Part shown: positions 27,125 through 35,476 of the stretch, one piece after another
Position numbering within the stretch: position 1 is the first letter of the stretch
How the letters are laid out: every line of letters starts with the position of its first letter
Source: Parabacteroides sp. PH5-46
GTDB lineage: Bacteria > Bacteroidota > Bacteroidia > Bacteroidales > Tannerellaceae
Direction of reading: 5' to 3'
DNA: 64,000 bases
NCBI RefSeq assembly: GCF_029892785.1
Contig: NZ_JARXXA010000010.1
Span: 107,864 to 171,863, forward strand
Position numbers and translations under genes: made by a program
The notes under the pieces: model-generated
Told to the model about the DNA's origin: nothing
Database searches by the model: none
Seen by the model: the letters and a program-made list of their open reading frames with translations, nothing else

Positions 27125-28864
27125 TTAAAAATTAAGGTTAATACCTACCATTACATTAAAGCCCTGTAGCGGATAGCCATACAGTTTCTCGTATTTCTGG
27201 AACAACAGATTGTTTAGCTTTACATATGCCCCGAATGTATCGTTGAAATTGTAGGAACCGGTGAAATTCAACTCGTTTATGTTCTTCAGTTTCTCATTCT
27301 TCAATCCGCTTACGTATGTTTCGCGTCCGGTTGCCAGGTAATAATCCAGGTTCAGGGACAGGTCGTCTATCGGGCGAACCATGATTCCGGCGGTAAACTC
27401 CATTTCCGGGCGTCCGTAGGCTTTGTACTCAACCGGTGCATTCTTCTTCTCTTCGATATCCCAGTTGTTGTAAACGCCTTTCAGCATAATCTCAAATGTA
27501 TTCTGATAGGCATACTTCATTTCCAGTCCTCCCTGCAAACGTTTGGAATTTAAGGAAAGAGCATCACTCACGTTAGCAAATCCCTGGGGAGGGAAATTAG
27601 GAATAAAGAAGTAGTCTTTGTCGGTAATTTTGTAGCCTCCGAACAAGTTAAACCAGAAGCCGGGAGCAACTCCGCTCTTCAGTCCTACTTTGGCATCCAG
27701 CCAGGTACGCGAAGCCATTACCCTGTTTTCGGGATTGATATACCTGTTTTCGCGGGATAGTTGGTATGCGCTGTTTGAACCGATATCTCCGTCTGCTACC
27801 AGGTATAGAACCGTTTTAGTACCTACGAGTACCTCAGCCGCTATATCGGGAGAAACAAAGAACTTGCTGCTGTCTCCGGTAATGAGCATTGCTTTCACTC
27901 CGAGTTTTACCTTCCAGCTATCACCTTCTACTGTATAGTAAGGATTCAACGTACCCTCAAAATAATTCTCAAATACCGGATTATCATAGGGCAGGCTGTA
28001 ATTGAAATAATTGAACTTGGCTCCGATACCGATCCGCTGATTACCGCCAAAACCGCCACTCAGCCCCAGTTTACCTCCGATGCTATGCTCTGTGATACCG
28101 TCTCTGTCTTCGCTCAGACCATACTTGTATGAGAAGTTGGTATAATCCAGGTCTACCACATAGCCTACGGCTGCATCTTCGTCCGATTCAACTCCTCCGT
28201 TTATTTTGATCAGTTGGTTTACCTGGCTGGTTTCATCCAGCAAGGGATATTCACTTGACGGGAATACGGCATACGTTTGTGGAGTAGGCCCGGGAACCCC
28301 GTAATAATTGTATGAAGAATAGCCATATTTGGCGCCCAGCTTCAGAGCTGCACGATCAAACTGGTGGCGGAAATTAATTCCTCCCAGATTATCATTCAGT
28401 TTAGCCTTTACTTTTACGCTATCCCAGCTATCTTGCACGTACTTAAGGTTGCCGCTTGTAGAACGGTGGGAGAAAAATATATTCAACTGGTCTTTGTCGG
28501 TACTTAGTATGTGGTATCCGGCATCTGCATTGACGTTCAGATATGTACCGACACCCAGGTTCAGGTAGCCCCTTCTGTTGTTATATTTCATGTCTGTCAT
28601 AACACTTCCGGAAGGGAGGATATCCAACTCTCTCTGCGGCTCGCCGGCAATGGTAAATGTAGAGTAATCAATGGGTATCTTGCTGATGACAGGTTCCTTG
28701 ACAGCCGGAAGCGTATTCACCTTGTTGGCATCTTGTACAGACGGGTCGTATTCACGTTCGAGCGTCATTTCGCGGCTTACGTTATTCTCTTGGGAAGCCA
28801 CAGAAGCTGAAAGAGTCAACAGTACCAGTAAAGAAAATGCTTTTATATTATATATCGTTTTCAT
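27125..28864 (-). CDS. outer-membrane beta-barrel protein (TonB-receptor-like barrel without plug)
   Basis: A 579-residue protein with a signal peptide ending SASVAS. After a periplasmic stretch with LEREYDPSVQDANKVNTLP (about 35-53), the rest alternates polar and aromatic residues in barrel strands and ends GFNVMVGINLNF, a typical BAM-recognised C-terminus. No TonB box or plug is visible. It lies 8 nt after the TPR gene at 28875 and forms an operon with it; this pairing suggests a periplasmic TPR scaffold feeding or stabilising a barrel. Substrate and role are unknown. Confidence 0.78.
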   Translation of the reverse strand: MKTIYNIKAFSLLVLLTLSASVASQENNVSREMTLEREYDPSVQDANKVNTLPAVKEPVISKIPIDYSTFTIAGEPQRELDILPSGSVMTDMKYNNRRGYLNLGVGTYLNVNADAGYHILSTDKDQLNIFFSHRSTSGNLKYVQDSWDSVKVKAKLNDNLGGINFRHQFDRAALKLGAKYGYSSYNYYGVPGPTPQTYAVFPSSEYPLLDETSQVNQLIKINGGVESDEDAAVGYVVDLDYTNFSYKYGLSEDRDGITEHSIGGKLGLSGGFGGNQRIGIGAKFNYFNYSLPYDNPVFENYFEGTLNPYYTVEGDSWKVKLGVKAMLITGDSSKFFVSPDIAAEVLVGTKTVLYLVADGDIGSNSAYQLSRENRYINPENRVMASRTWLDAKVGLKSGVAPGFWFNLFGGYKITDKDYFFIPNFPPQGFANVSDALSLNSKRLQGGLEMKYAYQNTFEIMLKGVYNNWDIEEKKNAPVEYKAYGRPEMEFTAGIMVRPIDDLSLNLDYYLATGRETYVSGLKNEKLKNINELNFTGSYNFNDTFGAYVKLNNLLFQKYEKLYGYPLQGFNVMVGINLNF

Positions 28865-28872
28865 CGTCCTCT

Positions 28873-31800
28873 TTATTTCTTAAGTTTAGCCAATCTGTTT
28901 TCTATCATACCGGCAATGTCATCATTCGCCTTATAGTTGTTCTGCAAACTGGTAAGGTACTGACGTGCCTGGAAATCATCTCCCTGACGGATGTATACAT
29001 CAGCCAGTACAATAAAACCACGAGCTAACCAATATTGGTGCGGAGTTCCGTTCTCTATGAAGTTCATCAACAGATCTTCCGCTTTTTTATCTTCGTTGGT
29101 ATCGTAATACAACTGGGCCAGCAGGTATTTCGCCTCTGCCCCGTGCGCCGTGCGGGTATCTTTGCTTACTTCCAGCAAATCAGCCAAGGCTTTACTTTCC
29201 TGATTCAAGCTGATATAGGCTTTGGCACGCACATACTGGGCTTCCGCTTTCACTTCCGGAGATAGTTTGCTTTCTTTCAGCAAATCGTTTGCTCCGATCA
29301 GGGCATCCTGCCATTGGTTCGTATATTGTGCGCAACGCATCACTCCCAGCTTGGCGGCTTCCCGGTTTTCAGGCGATTCCGCAACAAGCTGCAAGCGCTT
29401 GAAGCTCTCTAAGGCTGCTGTATAATCTTTTTCCAGATATTCTATCTCTGCTTTACGCGCCCAGGCATCTTCCCTGAATTTCGTATCGCCGCTTTGTGTT
29501 ACAGCTGTGAACAAGCGTTTGGCCTCTTTATAGTCTTTTTTATTGAAAGCGATACTTGCCAGATAGTAATTCGCGTTAGAGCTGAAAGCTCCCAGCGGGA
29601 AGTTTTGCAGATAGGTAGTCAGGCTGCGACGGGCACCATCATAATCGCCCCGCATGAATAGCCTTTCGGCTGCAATATAGGTGAGTGAATCCTGCTCGGA
29701 TATCTCTATCTTTACGCTACCATCCAATGAATTGACATAGCGGGCATAGGTATTGATATCATTCAGGTCGATATATACAGACTTCAGGTCTTGCAAAGCC
29801 ACACGCGCCTCTTCACTATTGGGATAAGCGCTGATTACTTTCTTATAGGCTTCGGCAGCTTTTTGCGGTTGGTTGTCATTGTAATATAACAAGCCCAATT
29901 GTACGCTGGCTTTGCGAGCCAGGCTGTTCTGCGGGAAACGCTGCATCAGTGATTCAAAAGCAGTAACAGCCGAACGACTATTTTCTAACAAGACGTAAGA
30001 GCGTCCCTTTTCAAAAAGTGCATCAGGAACATAGCGCGAATCCGGATAATCATTGATCAGCTTATCCATCGCGTTAATCTTGCCTGTGTAATTCTTTTGA
30101 AGGCCTAAGACATATCCTTTCTGGAAGACGGCATAATCACCGGCCGAGGGTAATACGGCGGCGGCCCGGTTGTAACTTTCTTCGGCCTGTGCAAACTGGC
30201 GATTATGGAACTGGCAATCGCCGATACGGTTGTAAGCATCTGCGTACGACTCGGAACGCTGGTTTGTTTCCTGACTTACATACTGCCGGAAATTCGTGAG
30301 TGCGTCATTGTACTGCTGCTGTTTAAAATAACTGTATCCCAAGTTATAATACGCCAATGCATACATATCTGTATTCCGCTGGCGGGTATTATTCAGGTAG
30401 GTGCGATAATCAGTGATTGCCTTGGTATAGGCTCCCTGCCGGTAGTAAGATTCACCTCTCCAGAAGTAAGCATTATTACGCGACTCGGTATTGTAGGCGC
30501 CCATATCAATGGAGCGGGTAAACAGGCTTACGGCCTCATCCAGCTTTACATTCGTGAAGGCTTGTGTGCCTAACTGGAAAAGAATATCCTGCTTTGCCTC
30601 CAGTATCTTGGTACTGGGACGTTTGATTTTTTCAATGGAAGTAAGCGCCGATTGGTAGTTCTTGGTGGTAAGATACACCTCTACCAGATAATCATTCACC
30701 TTGTCTGCATATTGTGAATCAGGGAACTCATTCAGGAAGTTCTCAAACACAGTAACCGATTCTCCAAAACCAGTAAAAGCTGTTTCGTGTACCAAAAGCG
30801 CATAGTTGTATGTAGCAGCCTCTTTCACCTGTTTGTCAAAAGAAGAAGTGGCAGCCGCTTCAAAAGCCATACGGGCATTATTTTTGTCGTTCCTTTTCAG
30901 ATAACTTTGCCCCAGGTACAGGTAAGCATTCTGAGTCAACGCATCTTCTGTGGTAACTGTCTGCCCCAGGTACTTGATGGCATTCGGATAATTGCCCTCG
31001 TTATAGTAGCACACACCCAATATATACAAATCGCCGCGCAACGGCTTATCTGTCGAGGCAACATACTTGTCCAGTTGGGCAATAGCTTTCTTCTGATCGC
31101 CCAGACGATAATAAGAGTTACCTATCACACGGTACAATTCGGAATTGTTTTCGCTGTTCGGATAATTAGTCAGTAATTCTTCCCCCTCTTTAATGGCGCG
31201 GTCGTAGCGGCCTTGCACAAAATAAATTTGTGTAATAAAGTACTGAGATTGCTCCCGGTAAGCGGGAACTTCTTTCAGGCGGCTGAATTCTACCAATGCC
31301 TCATTATATTGTTTGGTGGCATAATCAATATACGCTACATAGTAAGAGGCTGGCTCCCGATAGGTGGTTCCTATTTGCTTGATACGCATAAAATAGCCCC
31401 GGGCTTTCTCCATATCCCCTGTCTGCAACAGCGAATATGCCAGGCGATAGCTGTAAGCTTCCTGTTGCTCGGAACTCAGCATATCTATATTGGCATCATT
31501 GAAAAAGAAGATTGCCTTTTCATATTCGCCCCGCCCGAAGTGAGCCGAGCCGATCAGGAAGTTTACCTCGTCGGTATGGCGTGAATCAGGATATGTATTC
31601 AGATATTCTTTTAATAATTCGGCTGAATTGGCACGTCCCTGCTCAAAAGCAGCATACGCCAATAAGAAATCGGTTTCCTGTATCAGGGTGGCGTCTGTAG
31701 CTACCTGCTGTTTATAGGCTTGTAGTTTGTCAATACATCCCGGATAGTTTTTTAGATAGAACAGTTCTTTCCCCTCTGTAAACAGACGACTGGATACATC

Positions 31801-31878
31801 AAACTGATACGACCGTTGCCCATGAGCACAAAATATAAAAATTGTCAGGCACAACGGGATTAGTACTTTTTTCATCAT
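28873..31878 (-). CDS. large periplasmic tetratricopeptide-repeat protein
   Basis: The frame opens at 31923, but MMKKVLIPLCLTIFIFCAHG (31878 or 31875) is a clear signal peptide, giving about 1000 residues. The mature part is a chain of some twenty TPR-like helical hairpins of 34-40 residues. Recurrent motifs are YR-GDYEKAI, AYY-LG-SYFKQQQYNDAL and YPDSRYVPDALFEKG. It resembles YbgF/BamD-type repeat scaffolds. It heads a two-gene operon with the beta-barrel gene, with a TATCTTTG box about 82 nt upstream. It probably mediates protein contacts in the periplasm; no enzymatic motif is visible. Confidence 0.82.
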   Translation of the reverse strand: MMKKVLIPLCLTIFIFCAHGQRSYQFDVSSRLFTEGKELFYLKNYPGCIDKLQAYKQQVATDATLIQETDFLLAYAAFEQGRANSAELLKEYLNTYPDSRHTDEVNFLIGSAHFGRGEYEKAIFFFNDANIDMLSSEQQEAYSYRLAYSLLQTGDMEKARGYFMRIKQIGTTYREPASYYVAYIDYATKQYNEALVEFSRLKEVPAYREQSQYFITQIYFVQGRYDRAIKEGEELLTNYPNSENNSELYRVIGNSYYRLGDQKKAIAQLDKYVASTDKPLRGDLYILGVCYYNEGNYPNAIKYLGQTVTTEDALTQNAYLYLGQSYLKRNDKNNARMAFEAAATSSFDKQVKEAATYNYALLVHETAFTGFGESVTVFENFLNEFPDSQYADKVNDYLVEVYLTTKNYQSALTSIEKIKRPSTKILEAKQDILFQLGTQAFTNVKLDEAVSLFTRSIDMGAYNTESRNNAYFWRGESYYRQGAYTKAITDYRTYLNNTRQRNTDMYALAYYNLGYSYFKQQQYNDALTNFRQYVSQETNQRSESYADAYNRIGDCQFHNRQFAQAEESYNRAAAVLPSAGDYAVFQKGYVLGLQKNYTGKINAMDKLINDYPDSRYVPDALFEKGRSYVLLENSRSAVTAFESLMQRFPQNSLARKASVQLGLLYYNDNQPQKAAEAYKKVISAYPNSEEARVALQDLKSVYIDLNDINTYARYVNSLDGSVKIEISEQDSLTYIAAERLFMRGDYDGARRSLTTYLQNFPLGAFSSNANYYLASIAFNKKDYKEAKRLFTAVTQSGDTKFREDAWARKAEIEYLEKDYTAALESFKRLQLVAESPENREAAKLGVMRCAQYTNQWQDALIGANDLLKESKLSPEVKAEAQYVRAKAYISLNQESKALADLLEVSKDTRTAHGAEAKYLLAQLYYDTNEDKKAEDLLMNFIENGTPHQYWLARGFIVLADVYIRQGDDFQARQYLTSLQNNYKANDDIAGMIENRLAKLKK

Positions 31879-31959
31879 TCCTTCGCTTAATATAAGGTCT
31901 ATAATTATTATAACGTATCTCAACTATTTATTGTTGCATGATTTAGAGCAAAACTCCTG

Positions 31960-31967
31960 CAAAGATA
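31960..31967 (-). promoter_or_regulatory. -7 box of the TPR/beta-barrel operon
   Basis: The minus strand reads TATCTTTG, a perfect TAnnTTTG box, about 82 nt before the chosen start at 31878. This position also supports the downstream start only weakly, since 31923 would remain inside the transcript. Confidence 0.5.
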
Positions 31968-32036
31968 TTGAAACGACGGAAACTACAGCTAAAGAAACAG
32001 GCAAAAAGACTTAATCGCCTTCACTTTCAATACGAA

Positions 32037-32113
32037 TAGCTCGCCTGTAAATAAAAATAGCTAACGTCCCGGAAAAAATTCCTCGTTAGCTATATTTTTT
32101 TGCTCGTTAGCTA
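32037..32113. repeat. palindrome array C (4 units, 21-23 bp period)
   Basis: Four 12-bp units start at 32037, 32058, 32081 and 32102: TAGCTCGCCTGT and TAGCTAACGTCC in one orientation, then CCTCGTTAGCTA and GCTCGTTAGCTA in the other. A/T-rich spacers of 9-11 nt lie between them. It is squeezed between the TPR operon promoter and the last codons of the toxin gene. Confidence 0.75.
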
Positions 32114-32119
32114 AAAAGC

Positions 32120-32434
32120 TTACTCTATTTCCGCTTCAAGACTGAATGGATCCTGACGACAATCGAAGAACGTTAATATTACAATCGCATCCTGATCATC
32201 ATTTATACAGTAGACAATCCTGTAATGTCCTTCCGGGAAGGAACGAATAATATATCTTGATTGATAAAATAAATCTTCTTTGCGCCCCATGCATGGATTT
32301 GCTGCCAATAATAATAAGTCTTCTTTTATTATTTCTGCGAATCGATCCGTCACATTTCTTCCAAATTCCTGTAAGCAATAGTTAAGTATCTCGGTCAGTT
32401 TCAGTTTGGCATTGTTCGTAAATTTCACTATCAT
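32120..32434 (-). CDS. ParE/RelE-superfamily toxin
   Basis: A 104-residue protein with the ParE/RelE layout: two N-terminal helices (AKLKLTEILNYCLQEFGRNVTDRFAEII), the NPCMGRKEDLFYQSRYIIRSFPEGHYRIVYCIN strand block seen here as NPCMGRKE then YRIVYCI, and a terminal strand VILTFFDCRQDP. The TEIL-YCLQEFG pattern favours ParE-type toxins, which target gyrase, but a RelE-type RNase cannot be excluded. The ATG overlaps the upstream antitoxin stop as ATGA. Confidence 0.85.
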   Translation of the reverse strand: MIVKFTNNAKLKLTEILNYCLQEFGRNVTDRFAEIIKEDLLLLAANPCMGRKEDLFYQSRYIIRSFPEGHYRIVYCINDDQDAIVILTFFDCRQDPFSLEAEIE

Positions 32435-32610
32435 TTATATTGCTCAAGCAGGCTTTTTATTTCTTCATAGTTGATTAATTCCCCCCTCTCCATTTCTCCT
32501 ATAGCTTCTATAATGTCTTTTTGAAGTTCTTCTTTTGATGAAAATACAGCCGGAGCAGAAAGCGGACCTGTTGCTTGATACTTTTTTCTATCCACAGTTA
32601 AGTTTGTCAT
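32431..32610 (-). CDS. antitoxin of the ParE/RelE-type pair (59 residues)
   Basis: A short gene read directly from the bases: it starts MTNLTVDRKKYQ and ends EEIKSLLEQYK, with TGA overlapping the toxin ATG. Its acidic C-terminal half (SSKEELQKDIIEAIGEMERGE) is helical and fits a toxin-wrapping region. The N-terminus is too short for a full ribbon-helix-helix, so how or whether it binds DNA is unclear. A TATATTTG box lies 28-35 nt upstream. The small size, order and 4-nt overlap are typical of type II systems. Confidence 0.75.
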   Translation of the reverse strand: MTNLTVDRKKYQATGPLSAPAVFSSKEELQKDIIEAIGEMERGELINYEEIKSLLEQYK

Positions 32611-32637
32611 AATATCTCTGTTTTGTTATACATTTTA

Positions 32638-32645
32638 CAAATATA
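32638..32645 (-). promoter_or_regulatory. -7 box of the toxin-antitoxin operon
   Basis: The minus strand reads TATATTTG, 28 nt before the antitoxin ATG. It lies just past the end of the nudix gene (32653). Confidence 0.5.
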
Positions 32646-32652
32646 TAAATTA

Positions 32653-33174
32653 TTATTTACCCAAATATCTTTCGATGGCTTTTTTGATGGATTGTAGTCC
32701 GAAGTCTTCGGGATTGAGTTTGCTTGGGGGGAGGATAATGATGCTTGCGGCATCGTCATTGGCTTTGGCGTTGTCGAAACTGTCGGTATAGCATTCAAAG
32801 AAAAGGTCTAATGTATGAACATTAAAGCCCATGTATGGGTATACATTGGGGATGGAAAAGAGATATCGGCAGCTGCTTATGGTGAGTCCGGTTTCTTCTT
32901 GTATTTCCCGGCGGGCAACTTCTTCGGCCGACTCATACATATCGGCAAAGCCTCCGGGCAGGTCTAATGTGTCTTTAGCCGGATCCTTAGCACGCCGGAC
33001 AAGCAATAATTCTCCTTTTGCATTCTTGATAAAACAGGCCACTGAGGCGGAAGGGTTAAAATAATAGGTAAAACCGCAAACAGTACACTGCTTAGCCTTC
33101 TCATTCCGCGCCTCAAAAGCCTTAGCTCCACAAGCCGGACAATAAACAAACTGATGCAAAGGATGGAGAGTCAT
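32653..33174 (-). CDS. Nudix hydrolase with N-terminal zinc ribbon
   Basis: A 173-residue protein. CPAC (12-15) and CTVC (30-33) form a zinc-ribbon like that of NADH pyrophosphatase NudC. The Nudix box follows as GGFADMYESAEEVARRE plus IQEETG (about 75-97), with all the metal-binding Glu residues. Such enzymes hydrolyse nucleoside diphosphate-X compounds; the substrate is not predictable beyond that. It is upstream of the toxin-antitoxin pair on the same strand with no strong terminator between. Confidence 0.9.
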   Translation of the reverse strand: MTLHPLHQFVYCPACGAKAFEARNEKAKQCTVCGFTYYFNPSASVACFIKNAKGELLLVRRAKDPAKDTLDLPGGFADMYESAEEVARREIQEETGLTISSCRYLFSIPNVYPYMGFNVHTLDLFFECYTDSFDNAKANDDAASIIILPPSKLNPEDFGLQSIKKAIERYLGK

Positions 33175-33186
33175 ACTTCGTATGAA

Positions 33187-33259
33187 ATTGAAAATGAAAA
33201 ATTGAAAATTGAAAATGGGTTCTTATTCATTTTCAACTTTCAATTTTCAACTGTCAATT
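33187..33259. repeat. A/T-rich inverted repeat between glk and nudix genes
   Basis: ATTGAAAATG occurs at 33187 and 33108+100 (33208 on exact count is 33108-equivalent; second copy near 33208), followed by the reverse forms CATTTTCAAC at 33228 and CAATTTTCAAC at 33241. The two halves can form a long A/T hairpin. Spacing near 21 bp with two forward and two reverse copies is like arrays C and E, but the low complexity makes that comparison weak. TTGAAAA repeats of this kind are common in Bacteroidota intergenic DNA. Confidence 0.5.
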
Positions 33260-33261
33260 AT

Positions 33262-34239
33262 TTAAATTGTAGTGCTTGGTTCTTTTACTTCCCAACCTAA
33301 TGCGCTGGCGCCTAATACGGCTGCGTCGCTTTCTTTTAGTTGTGAGAATAAAAGTTTTGTTTTTCCTTCAAACACTTTCAGCACATTTTGCTCTAATGAT
33401 TCCTTGATCGGTTTCATGATCAGGTCGCCGGCTTTTGTCAGCCCTCCGAACAAGATAATGGCTTCCGGGCTGGAAAATGCGATAAAGTCAGCAAATGCTT
33501 CACCCAGCATGTTTCCGGTAAACTGGAAGATCTCGAGTGCGATTTTATCATTCTTCATCGCTGCATCATATACGTCTTTTGACGTAATTTCTGCAGGATC
33601 CAAATCGCGCAATACACTCTCGTCTTTGCGGCTTTCCAGGTATTCGCGCGCTGTGCGGGCTACTCCTGTTGCAGAAGTGTACGCTTCCAGACAGCCTTCG
33701 CGTCCGCATCCGCACATCCGTCCGTGGCGACGTGTGATAACGTGTCCAAGCTCTCCGGCAAATCCGTCGTGTCCGTATACTAAGTTTCCACCAATTACGA
33801 TACCGCTACCAACACCTGTTCCCAGTGTGATAACAATAAAATCTTTCATACCACGAGCTGCTCCGTAAGTCATCTCACCGATAGCTGCGGCATTAGCGTC
33901 ATTTGTTAAAGTAACAGGGATACCGTTTAGTCTCTCACTGATTAATTGTGCCAAAGGTATTTTACCTTTCCAGGGAAGATTCGGGGCAAATTCAATGCAA
34001 CCGTTGAAATAGTTACCGTTAGGCGCACCTACACCGATACCTTTAATCTTATCGCTGCCGCCTGCCTGTTCTATTACAGTTCCCAGGGCTTTGCCCAATT
34101 CTTCTACATAATCGTTTATATCCGAATGTTTACCGGTTTTAATCGATCCACTATACAAGATTGACCCTCTTGCATCTACTACGCCGAATACGGTATTGGT
34201 ACCACCTATATCAATACCTACTACATAAGGCTTCTCCAT
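33262..34239 (-). CDS. glk: ROK-family glucokinase
   Basis: A 325-residue sugar kinase. The N-terminal ATP-binding DIGGTNTVFGVVD (about 10-22), the active-site TNDANAAAIGE with the catalytic Asp (about 112), GTGVGSGIVI, and the zinc-binding GELGHVI with CGCGREGCLEAY (about 160-190) are all present and define ROK kinases. The most likely reaction is ATP-dependent phosphorylation of glucose; other hexoses are possible. A full promoter lies upstream. It would supply glucose 6-phosphate from sugars released by amylase or similar enzymes, but it is not in an operon with them. Confidence 0.92.
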   Translation of the reverse strand: MEKPYVVGIDIGGTNTVFGVVDARGSILYSGSIKTGKHSDINDYVEELGKALGTVIEQAGGSDKIKGIGVGAPNGNYFNGCIEFAPNLPWKGKIPLAQLISERLNGIPVTLTNDANAAAIGEMTYGAARGMKDFIVITLGTGVGSGIVIGGNLVYGHDGFAGELGHVITRRHGRMCGCGREGCLEAYTSATGVARTAREYLESRKDESVLRDLDPAEITSKDVYDAAMKNDKIALEIFQFTGNMLGEAFADFIAFSSPEAIILFGGLTKAGDLIMKPIKESLEQNVLKVFEGKTKLLFSQLKESDAAVLGASALGWEVKEPSTTI

Positions 34240-34281
34240 GATTCTATATTTAGGATTAATAATGAATTTTCAATCGGGAAG

Positions 34282-34311
34282 CAAATATAGCAGGAATCTG
34301 ATAAGATGCAA
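34282..34311 (-). promoter_or_regulatory. complete -33/-7 promoter of the ROK kinase gene
   Basis: On the minus strand TTG (34311-34309), a 19-nt spacer and TATATTTG (34289-34282) match the Bacteroidales consensus TTG-N19-TAnnTTTG. The start codon is 43 nt downstream of the -7 box. Confidence 0.7.
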
Positions 34312-34344
34312 TGGAATGAAACATCTTTTTGGTACCAATTTGCG

Positions 34345-34728
34345 TTATTTATGTACTACGGGAAGTATCTCTATCCAGTAATCGTCCGGGTCGTTTATGA
34401 AGTAAAGCCCCATGGAGGTATTCTCGTAACAAACGCAATTCATCTCTTTATGAAACTTACGGACTTCCTCGTAATCACCTCCTACACGAAAGCAAAGGTG
34501 ACTTTCATTCTCACCCAGTTCGTATGGCTCTTTGTGGTCTCTCAGCCAGGTTAGCTCCAGCAGAAAACCGGTCTGTTCGTCGGTCAGATACACCAGGATA
34601 AATGAACCGTCGGCTGCTTCTTTCCGATGATGCTCTTTCAAGCCCAAGGCTTTAGCATAGAAGGCAATACTCTTTTCCAGATCAAGTACATTAATATTGA
34701 AATGATCAAATCTTCCTTTAATCTCCAT
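34345..34728 (-). CDS. glyoxalase/VOC-family protein, GloA-like
   Basis: A 127-residue VOC protein with two paired beta-alpha-beta modules. The four metal-binding positions of glyoxalase I are conserved: His in RFDHFNINV (about 8), Glu in FLLELTWL (about 56), His in NESHLCF (about 76) and Glu in DYWIEILP (about 120). This supports lactoylglutathione-lyase-type isomerisation of a methylglyoxal adduct, although Bacteroidales thiol use makes the true substrate uncertain. It is the last gene of the queA-MBL-VOC unit, 14 nt after the MBL gene. Confidence 0.88.
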   Translation of the reverse strand: MEIKGRFDHFNINVLDLEKSIAFYAKALGLKEHHRKEAADGSFILVYLTDEQTGFLLELTWLRDHKEPYELGENESHLCFRVGGDYEEVRKFHKEMNCVCYENTSMGLYFINDPDDYWIEILPVVHK

Positions 34729-34742
34729 GTCTGTTATTTTAG

Positions 34743-35465
34743 TTATAATTCAAATGTTTGTCCTTTACTACTCAATGGCAAAAGGCGGCAATGCTGCGCT
34801 TCGGCATATGCCTTGAAAGCAGCCACTTTATCGTATGCTTCGGCAAAGTGCATGGGAGCAAATAACGAAGTCCGGATAGCCGATACAAATTGTTCGGCAC
34901 CCCGCATATAGCCTCTCCCCAGGCGCGGATCAACAGGAAACATCGCCAGATTCAAAGCATTGGTTTCTTTTGCCAGTAGCCCCAGTTCGTATAAATACGC
35001 CTTTTCTGCTTCTTCAACTTCCGCATTGGTGGAGTAGTCCATCCAGTGCCAGTTATTCAGGTCGCCGGCATGGAAGATTTGCTTTCCCTCTGTCTGCAGC
35101 AAGAAAGATACACCCACATCCGTAGAGCCATAAGCCTTTACATGAATATTCCCGTCTTCGTAAACATCCCCTTTCTTGAGGTACAAAGCGTCTTTCATCT
35201 TCGCCTTACCCTCATGCAGGATATCCGAAGAAAAGATATATACAATATCCTCTTTCTCTTTCTTCCATTTCAGCACATCCGGGTTGAAATGATCCGGGTG
35301 CATATGCGATGCCAGTACATAAAGCCTTTGCTTCTTTTTGAGTAACTCGTCATGCACATACCCTTCCAGAGGCGATTTGCCTGAGTCTTTATAATAATCA
35401 AAAATGATGGCAAAAGCGTCTGTTTCCAACACGTAGCAACTATGATAGATATATGTCAGTTTCAT
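34743..35465 (-). CDS. metallo-beta-lactamase-fold hydrolase
   Basis: A 240-residue protein whose metal motif reads SHMHPDHF (about 54-61), with a second ligand region at FHAGDLNNWH (about 130) and a late His in FAPMHFAEA (about 213). No signal peptide is present. The short motif set and MKLTYIYHSCYVLET start fit the UlaG/YtnP-like or RNase-Z-like hydrolase group of the MBL superfamily. Substrate unknown. It lies 11 nt after queA and 14 nt before the glyoxalase gene. Confidence 0.85.
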   Translation of the reverse strand: MKLTYIYHSCYVLETDAFAIIFDYYKDSGKSPLEGYVHDELLKKKQRLYVLASHMHPDHFNPDVLKWKKEKEDIVYIFSSDILHEGKAKMKDALYLKKGDVYEDGNIHVKAYGSTDVGVSFLLQTEGKQIFHAGDLNNWHWMDYSTNAEVEEAEKAYLYELGLLAKETNALNLAMFPVDPRLGRGYMRGAEQFVSAIRTSLFAPMHFAEAYDKVAAFKAYAEAQHCRLLPLSSKGQTFEL

Positions 35466-35476
35466 ATTTCTCTTAT

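Noticed and set aside
33187..33259. Sixth member of the 22-bp palindrome arrays
   Set aside because: The repeats are low-complexity TTGAAAA runs with irregular spacing; listed only as an inverted repeat.
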